DNA from: SIG587 sp045531585
Lineage (GTDB): Bacteria > Bacillota > Clostridia > Oscillospirales > Acutalibacteraceae
NCBI GenBank assembly: GCA_045531585.1
Contig: JAZSEH010000064.1
Span: 1-37,363 of the forward strand
Direction: 5' to 3'
Length of the DNA stretch: 37,363 nt
A program made the translations under genes and the position numbers. The notes below the pieces were generated by a model that did no database searches, was not told the origin of the DNA, and saw only the letters and a program-made list of their open reading frames with translations. Position 1 is the first letter of the stretch. Every line of letters begins with the position of its first letter. Shown one piece after another: positions 32,706 to 37,363 of the stretch.

Positions 32706-32902
32706 TTTTATGCCTCCTTTTTAATATGTTTATTTTTTTGCCAATACATTTTCTCATCTGATGAGCAGGAAAAATATAAGCCCACTACATTTTATGCAAT
32801 ATCGTCCGAAAAAAACAGAAAGCTTTTTTGTCCGGTGTCTCTATTACACTCTTATTTTAATTCCTACACTCAGAGAAATTCATCCCGTTTCGGGATATTT
32901 TT

Positions 32903-32931
32903 ATTATACCATTATGGGATAATAATGTCAA
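32903..32931 (-). promoter_or_regulatory. Consensus promoter of the solute-binding gene, with palindromic operator
   Basis: On the minus strand TTGACA (32931-32926), 17-bp spacer, TATAAT (32908-32903): a perfect sigma-A promoter. The 21-bp near-palindrome ATTATACCAT-T-ATGGGATAAT (32903-32923) covers the -10 and spacer. ATCCCG/CGGGAT (32882-32896) lies at the transcript start. The XRE regulator encoded on the other strand is the probable ligand of the palindrome. Confidence 0.65.
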
Positions 32932-32942
32932 GAGGTGATTTT

Positions 32943-33149
32943 GTGAGACTGAAAGAAATACGAAAATCAAAGGGTATTTCCCAACTAAAACTCGCAATGG
33001 ACTTAAATACAAATCAAAATACAATAAGCCGATACGAAACAGGCGAGCGAGAGCCGGGAATAAATGAACTCATAAAGATTGCTGATTACTTTAATATATC
33101 TATAGATTACTTACTTGAAAGAACAAATAATCCCAATATGCAAAAATAA
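32943..33149 (+). CDS. XRE family transcriptional regulator (1)
   Basis: A 68-residue protein that is one helix-turn-helix domain: RLKEIRKSKGISQLKLAMDL, then NQNTISRYETGEREPGI and a helix ending in YLLERTNN. GTG at 32943 is preferred because AGGTGAT (32932-32938) precedes it; longer frames to 32835 read through the promoter. It is divergent from the solute-binding gene and is the likely repressor acting on the palindrome at 32903-32923. Confidence 0.88.
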   Translation: MRLKEIRKSKGISQLKLAMDLNTNQNTISRYETGEREPGINELIKIADYFNISIDYLLERTNNPNMQK

Positions 33150-33203
33150 ATCGTTTATCTCAAGGCTTTTTGGTTTTATATAGTTTTTTAGATGTTCAGG
33201 TGA

Positions 33204-33932
33204 TTATAATGGGTTAATATTGCATTTGCGCTTTTTCCTTTCCCTCACCGTGGCCGTATGTGGGCGGTGGTCGGATGCGATTATCACAGGGATATCGGCA
33301 TTTAAAACTTCCATATCTTCCGAAACAAATATATAATCTATTTTTATGTTTGGATTATCGGAAGGAAAGCTGAATTTATTCTCGCAAAAGCCCTGTGCAG
33401 CATCCTTCATACGCTCCTTTACAGGTAATAAAATCCCGTTATCGGGTGTAACGTTGAAATCGCCCATAAGAACGCATTTTTTATCCCTTAGAGTGCTAAC
33501 AACTGTTTTTACGGCATTTTCTTGCTCATCGGAATTAAGACCAAAATGGGTTATAAGCACGGTTAAACCGTCCTGAAACTCTGCCTTTAAAATACAGCGT
33601 GTTTCATAGCCGTGACCGCCCCTTTTTATTTCAGGGTCGGGTATCATAATAACTTCTGTGCTTTTAATAGGTGTTTTTGATAATATACCGTTTCCGTAAG
33701 GGCCACCCGAGGTATCTATTGCCTTGGCAAAGTAGTAATACTGCATACCGGTAAGCTGGGAAAGCTTCTTAACCTGATCGGTATATTCAGGGTCACTGCC
33801 AAGACCGCGCATTTCATTAAGCCCAACAATATCAGGGTCACACTGCTTTATGGCATTAGCCATAATCTGAAAATCAATTTTATTTTCTAAAAAATTACAG
33901 CAATGTTGTGTGTTGAATGTCATTATTTTCAT
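33204..33932 (-). CDS. Endonuclease/exonuclease/phosphatase (EEP) family protein
   Basis: A 242-residue DNase I-like phosphohydrolase. Family motifs are complete: TFNTQH at the start, VGLNEMR (metal-binding Glu), PYGNGILSKT, HFGLN, LMGDFNVTP (Asp/Asn), KIDYIFVS and ASDHRPHTA (catalytic His). No signal peptide is seen, so a cytosolic protein acting on nucleic acid or a phosphoester is likely. Ribosome site AGAGTGAT. A truncated copy lies 2.2 kb downstream at 30855-31079. Its neighbour, the NERD-domain gene, is upstream on the same strand, about 100 bp away with a terminator between. Confidence 0.88.
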   Translation of the reverse strand: MKIMTFNTQHCCNFLENKIDFQIMANAIKQCDPDIVGLNEMRGLGSDPEYTDQVKKLSQLTGMQYYYFAKAIDTSGGPYGNGILSKTPIKSTEVIMIPDPEIKRGGHGYETRCILKAEFQDGLTVLITHFGLNSDEQENAVKTVVSTLRDKKCVLMGDFNVTPDNGILLPVKERMKDAAQGFCENKFSFPSDNPNIKIDYIFVSEDMEVLNADIPVIIASDHRPHTATVRERKKRKCNINPL

Positions 33933-34008
33933 ACTATCACTCTTTTCGGTTTCTTCGAATTTAATATATCATTTATTGTTGGTGATTTCAAGCAATTACT
34001 GACAAAAA

Positions 34009-34044
34009 CACGGATTAAGGCTATAAGCCTTAATCCGTGCTTTT
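34009..34044. terminator. Bidirectional terminator after the NERD gene
   Basis: CACGGATTAAGGC (34009-34021) pairs with GCCTTAATCCGTG (34027-34039) around TATAA. Its 13-bp arms are identical to those at 36214-36244. The stem extends into the end of the NERD gene. Confidence 0.85.
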
Positions 34045-35298
34045 GTATAGCTCTAACTCCAATCCGTTCACAAAGATGCGCCCAAAATCATTTTTAGTAT
34101 TTCTAAGAGATATATTTGTAATTTTTATAAATTCAATTTGATTGCTTGATGTTATATTATATACTTCAACTCCTCTTAACTGTCCCTTCTTTCCCGGATC
34201 CAATCTATTGGCAAATGAATTAAACTTAAATTCATTGTTAAACATTGGATACTCCCTTACTGAGCCGTCCTTCATTTTTATTATGTACGTTGTATTCTCG
34301 TTAATTTGAGCACCGTATTCTTTATCATTATTTGTCAACGAGCAAGTAAAAATTAGGGTGTTTGAGAGATTTTGAGACTTTTTAAAGCTGATTTCAGAAA
34401 CCTCTATCATATTATTGAGCAGTTCTGTATTATCACGTTGAGATATGTCAACCTCCGAAAATTTTTGCTTCATTTCGTCAAGTTGGCTAACAGTTTGTGC
34501 AACTCTATCATCACATACTTTTTTATATATTAAAGCAAAAACCACCGAAGCAGTTAATAATATCGCCAAAATTAAAGATATTGTCACAACTAAAATTTTT
34601 CTTGTTGCTTTTTCTTCCTTTTCGGCCTTTTCCACCGCTTTATCTTTTTCTATTTTTAAAATGGATATATATTCGTTAAGCGAAACAACCTTTTCCTCTT
34701 GGATGACAGTATTTTTATCTAAAGGTGAATATTTTTCCAGCTCTTTAAATATGCTATCTATCTTATCTTCATCTAAAGTTTTTGGCGCTGAAAACAAGGT
34801 GTATCCAATCTCTTTTTTAAGATTTGTCAATTTACATATTGCACTCGATTGATTGCGGTTTATTCGTAGAACGCTTTCTGAGTTTGTAAAGACTACAACC
34901 GAGAAAACAGGTACGTTTGGATATAATTTCTTTAATACATTTATATGATATTCATTTTGCTTTACGGGATTTCTAAACGAGTTGTTTTTTGCAGTTCTAA
35001 AATATTGAACCCATTTCTCCTCGTCCTCTTTGCCATATATCGTCCCTTTATAATGCTTGATTTCAAACACATAAATTCCTGTATCGTGAATAAGCAACAT
35101 ATCTACCTCTGTGGTTTTTTCGCTATCCACCGGTAATTGTAAATTCATTAAAAATTTTGAAGTATACGGAACAAACTCAAAAAGCTCTCTGAAAACCAGA
35201 AATTCACCAAAATATCCTTTCCCGCGCTCGTCCCACATTTCTTGTTGTCGCTTTATATCTACACCCGTTAAATCAAAATATGTTTTTTCTATACCCAT
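34030..35298 (-). CDS. NERD nuclease-related domain membrane protein
   Basis: A 422-residue protein. Residues about 25-140 resemble the NERD domain: GYFGEFLVFREL, then EVDMLLIHDTGIYVFEIKHYKGTIYG, where the Asp and the E-x-K match the restriction-endonuclease-like fold. Residues 205-240 are a charged coiled coil (Lys/Glu repeats), about 243-268 one hydrophobic helix, and the rest a soluble domain beyond the membrane. ATG at 35298 follows GGAGAGGAT. A nuclease role or a role in sensing is inferred from the family; a nuclease facing the cytoplasm with an outside sensor is a possible layout. AT-rich compared with the housekeeping genes. Confidence 0.8.
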   Translation of the reverse strand: MGIEKTYFDLTGVDIKRQQEMWDERGKGYFGEFLVFRELFEFVPYTSKFLMNLQLPVDSEKTTEVDMLLIHDTGIYVFEIKHYKGTIYGKEDEEKWVQYFRTAKNNSFRNPVKQNEYHINVLKKLYPNVPVFSVVVFTNSESVLRINRNQSSAICKLTNLKKEIGYTLFSAPKTLDEDKIDSIFKELEKYSPLDKNTVIQEEKVVSLNEYISILKIEKDKAVEKAEKEEKATRKILVVTISLILAILLTASVVFALIYKKVCDDRVAQTVSQLDEMKQKFSEVDISQRDNTELLNNMIEVSEISFKKSQNLSNTLIFTCSLTNNDKEYGAQINENTTYIIKMKDGSVREYPMFNNEFKFNSFANRLDPGKKGQLRGVEVYNITSSNQIEFIKITNISLRNTKNDFGRIFVNGLELELYKSTD

Positions 35299-35324
35299 TT
35301 TATCCTCTCCTCTTTGACATTCCA

Positions 35325-35353
35325 ATTTTACTATATTATTTAATAATTTTCAA
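35325..35353 (-). promoter_or_regulatory. Promoter of the NERD gene
   Basis: On the minus strand TTGAAA (35353-35348), 17-bp spacer, TAAAAT (35330-35325), giving a leader of about 20 nt. Confidence 0.6.
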
Positions 35354-35366
35354 TACAATGCATCTT

Positions 35367-35816
35367 TTACATATAATTATATGTACCTAAATTATAAACG
35401 GTTTTCCCTTTCCTTTCTGCTAATTCTTTATATTTTGCGGCGCCGCCTATAACGTCGGTAACGTAAGTTACCACAATATCACTTTTATTTATCATCCAAC
35501 GGTTTCTTTTGTCTATGGCGAAACGGGGCGGTGTTTTGTCAAGTTCCTCTGGAAAAATACTTTTTTCCTCTATTTCTTTTAAGAATGAAGTTTTGTTTTC
35601 TGAAATATATGCTAAAACTACCGTATAGTCTATGTATGAATATTCTTTCTTTAATTCTTTCAGGCAACGATATGCCATTTTATTAAAATGACCTTGATTA
35701 CCAATGTAAAAGGTCGTTACCTCATCTCGCAATATTAGTTCATTTAACAAAGCATAAAGCCCACGTTCAACTGTATCAGGCGTATACCAATGTCCGAAGA
35801 AGGTACAAGTTTTCAT
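35367..35816 (-). CDS. SLOG family protein (DUF1273/YpsA-like)
   Basis: A 149-residue Rossmann-type protein with features of the SLOG group: TFFGHWYTP start, TFYIGNQGHFNKMAYRCLKEL (nucleotide-binding Gly and helix), VVLAYI, and a C-terminal NKSDIVVTYV...GGAAKYKELAERKG segment. SLOG proteins bind nucleotide-derived ligands, and some act in defence signalling; the role here is unknown. The XRE regulator lies on the other strand 112 bp away, across a 12-bp inverted repeat. Ribosome site GGGGGAT. Confidence 0.78.
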   Translation of the reverse strand: MKTCTFFGHWYTPDTVERGLYALLNELILRDEVTTFYIGNQGHFNKMAYRCLKELKKEYSYIDYTVVLAYISENKTSFLKEIEEKSIFPEELDKTPPRFAIDKRNRWMINKSDIVVTYVTDVIGGAAKYKELAERKGKTVYNLGTYNYM

Positions 35817-35832
35817 AATTTATCCCCCTATA

Positions 35833-35871
35833 TAGGCAATGTGTTGCCTATATAGTATCACACATTGCCTA
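35833..35871. promoter_or_regulatory. 12-bp inverted repeat operator between the SLOG and XRE genes
   Basis: TAGGCAATGTGT (35833-35844) and ACACATTGCCTA (35860-35871) are perfect inverted copies 15 bp apart. A minus-strand promoter, TTGCCA (35880-35875), 18-bp spacer, TACTAT (35856-35851), overlaps them: one arm lies in the spacer, the other near the transcript start. This is a good candidate for binding by the adjacent XRE protein. Confidence 0.6.
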
Positions 35872-35928
35872 CTTTTGGCAAGAAAATATTTTATTATGTG
35901 CATAGACTAATATTATGGGGGAACGTAT

Positions 35929-36171
35929 ATGCACACAATAAACGCTGTAAAAAACAGATTGCTTCAGCTCTGCGGCGAAAGAAATATTACTGTTAACAAG
36001 TTAGCCACTCTATCTGCCCTGCCGCCTTCCTCGGTAAAGGCTATTCTTTACGGACGCAGTAAAAACCCAAAGCTTATAACCATTAAAATGATTTGCGACG
36101 GACTTGGTATAACCCTTAGCGAATTTTTTGATACAGAGGAATTTAACAACCTTGAGCAGGAAATTAAATAA
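35929..36171 (+). CDS. XRE family transcriptional regulator (2)
   Basis: An 80-residue helix-turn-helix protein: INAVKNRLLQLCGERNITVNKLA, then PPSSVKAILYGRSKNPKLITIKMICDGLGITLSEFFDTEEF. The final FFDTEEF is typical of small Clostridia XRE repressors. GGGGGAA precedes the ATG. It is divergent from the SLOG gene and probably regulates it. Confidence 0.9.
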   Translation: MHTINAVKNRLLQLCGERNITVNKLATLSALPPSSVKAILYGRSKNPKLITIKMICDGLGITLSEFFDTEEFNNLEQEIK

Positions 36172-36213
36172 CCCATCGGCGGTAATATTCTTATTGCTTT
36201 GCAATAACAAAAA

Positions 36214-36247
36214 CACGGATTAAGGCGTAAAGCCTTAATCCGTGTGA
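36214..36247. terminator. Bidirectional terminator between XRE (2) and the four-helix membrane protein
   Basis: CACGGATTAAGGC (36214-36226) pairs with GCCTTAATCCGTG (36232-36244) around GTAAA, then T-rich DNA. Arms are identical to those at 34009-34039. Confidence 0.85.
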
Positions 36248-36759
36248 TTTTTCCTGTTCTTTTTTGCTATAATTCTAACCACAAATAAGGTTATTATGTC
36301 TACACAAAAAAACAGCTGACAAACCATAGTAATAATTAAAAGCGGTTTGGGACAAATTTTGCCCTCCTTTAATGCCCTTGCTAAAGAGTAAATACTTATC
36401 ATTCCGCTTATCCACAAGGTAAGTAAATCAATAAATACCAAAAGCAGGATTGCGGGCATTGTCATAAAGAACATCAACCCAAGCAATACACCTAAAATAA
36501 ATACTAGAACATAGGTAGGTATATGTACCGCTTTTATTAGAAAGGCAATTTTTAATAATTCTTCTGCTGTTTTTTCTTTGGTGGAGAAAATATAAATTAA
36601 ATTGCATACAAAGGAGGATAGCAGTGTTACCAACACCAAAACACCAAGAATTGTAAAAACTATTCCCGAAAAGTTATTTTCCGATCCAAATCCCCAACCC
36701 AAAAACAGACATACGGTATAGGGAAAAATAAACGCCGGTATTAACAAAAGCTTCTTCAT
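36235..36759 (-). CDS. Four-helix membrane protein of unknown function
   Basis: A 174-residue protein with four predicted membrane helices (about 5-25, 33-58, 75-110 and 140-163) and a basic C-terminal tail. I do not recognise a named family. Its end overlaps the terminator at 36214-36247. The promoter at 36780-36808 lies about 20-50 bp upstream. It is flanked by an XRE/SLOG pair and the rRNA operon. Confidence 0.7.
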   Translation of the reverse strand: MKKLLLIPAFIFPYTVCLFLGWGFGSENNFSGIVFTILGVLVLVTLLSSFVCNLIYIFSTKEKTAEELLKIAFLIKAVHIPTYVLVFILGVLLGLMFFMTMPAILLLVFIDLLTLWISGMISIYSLARALKEGKICPKPLLIITMVCQLFFCVDIITLFVVRIIAKKNRKNHTD

Positions 36760-36779
36760 ACAATTACCTCTTTTATTAT

Positions 36780-36808
36780 ATTATAATATAAACTTGTATA
36801 AAGCGCAA
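36780..36808 (-). promoter_or_regulatory. Promoter of the four-helix membrane protein gene
   Basis: On the minus strand TTGCGC (36808-36803), 17-bp spacer, TATAAT (36785-36780). Upstream, the GGGC/GCCC hairpin near 36814-36826 and a TGTCC/GGACA stem near 36884-36899 are the only visible features before the rRNA terminator. Confidence 0.5.
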
Positions 36809-36905
36809 CAGCGTTGGGCGTTAGCCCGCAGCGTTTGTGCAAAGCGCAACCTCGTTTTGTGTCCGATAATGAGAAACGATGTTGTGTCCTTTTGGACATA
36901 AATAC

Positions 36906-36938
36906 AAAAAGGACAAGTCATTTGACTTGTCCTTTTTT
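36906..36938 (-). terminator. rRNA operon terminator
   Basis: AAAAAGGACAAGTCA pairs with TGACTTGTCCTTTTT around TT (36906-36937). On the minus strand the T-run follows the stem just after 5S rRNA. Confidence 0.88.
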
Positions 36939-37052
<114 letters not shown>

Positions 37053-37117
37053 CAACTATAGTGCATATCGCACCCTAAAAACTGAACAAAGATTGAAGAC
37101 CAGAGGAACGAAATTTT

Positions 37118-37363
37118 AAGGTCAAGCCCTCGGTCTATTAGTACTGCCTAGCTAAACACATCACTGTGCTTACACACGCAGCCTATCAACCCGGTAGTCT
37201 TCCGGGGACCTTACTAGCTTATGCTAAGGGATATCTTATCTTGAGGTTGGCTTCACGCTTAGATGCTTTCAGCGTTTATCCAATCCGCACTTAGCTGCCC
37301 AGCTATGCCCTTGGCAGAACAACTGGTGCACCAGAGGTGCGTCCATCCCGGTCCTCTCGTACT
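37118..37363 (-). rRNA. 23S ribosomal RNA (3' end only)
   Basis: The minus strand starts at the window edge with AGTACGAGAGGACC, the sarcin-ricin loop, followed by the conserved 3' domain VI including CTGAAAGCATCTAAG and ending GACCGAGGGCTTGACC. The 5' part lies outside the window. The 3' end is estimated near 37118. Confidence 0.95.

Noticed and set aside
36760..36905. Coding frame on the plus strand overlapping 36814-37119
   Set aside because: It runs through the rRNA terminator and antisense to 5S rRNA, and no ribosome site precedes it.

Overview
The window looks like a chromosomal segment of a low-to-medium GC Clostridia species, probably an uncultured gut Oscillospirales/Ruminococcaceae-type bacterium. 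The inference rests on gene content (DUF1653, DUF1846, a DUF6472-like small protein, KtrAB, DnaD plus a DnaC/DnaI-like loader), on Shine-Dalgarno sites of AGGAGG or AGGTGAT type, on sigma-A promoters with 17-bp spacers, and on long hairpin-rich intergenic repeats. No species can be named from the sequence alone.

Layout. 1-1.1 kb: 3' part of an M18 aminopeptidase gene and a DUF1653 gene. 1.1-4.2 kb: rpsO and pnp, separated by a 320-bp element with long imperfect terminal inverted repeats. 4.2-7.5 kb: a fused sugar isomerase/oxidoreductase gene overlapping a YgjV-like membrane gene, with a divergent AraC-type regulator. 7.6-9.5 kb: a decayed glycyl-radical-enzyme activase, then a DUF6472-like/MATE operon. 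9.6-14.5 kb: an unknown membrane protein, a MITE-like array of hairpins, then the glycolytic operon pgk-tpiA-gpmI. 14.6-16.6 kb: an SGNH-like lipoprotein and TrmO.

16.8-19.05 kb is an AT-rich minus-strand cassette of three genes (DUF1906/GH25-like protein, papain-fold-like protein, membrane-anchored protein). It is followed by about 640 bp of hairpin-rich non-coding DNA and tRNA-Arg(CCU). 19.9-22.9 kb: DUF1846 and pyruvate kinase. 23.1-26.3 kb: KtrAB potassium uptake and a DUF368/PopT-type undecaprenyl-phosphate translocase. 26.5-30 kb: galE and the dnaD-dnaC-ygjV operon.

30-36.8 kb is an accessory region: zinc-ribbon membrane protein, a truncated copy of an endonuclease/exonuclease/phosphatase (EEP) gene, an orphan solute-binding lipoprotein, an XRE regulator with a palindromic operator, the full EEP gene, a NERD-domain membrane protein, a SLOG-family protein divergent from a second XRE regulator around a 12-bp inverted repeat, and a four-helix membrane protein. 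The window ends in the 5S and 3' 23S rRNA of an rRNA operon on the minus strand.

Metabolically the core is lower glycolysis (Pgk, TpiA, GpmI, Pyk) plus RNA turnover and translation (RpsO, PNPase, TrmO). The best candidates for something undescribed are the three-gene cassette at 16.8-19.05 kb, the NERD/SLOG/XRE cluster at 34-36.2 kb, and the two intergenic inverted-repeat elements (1528-1850 and 10372-10758).
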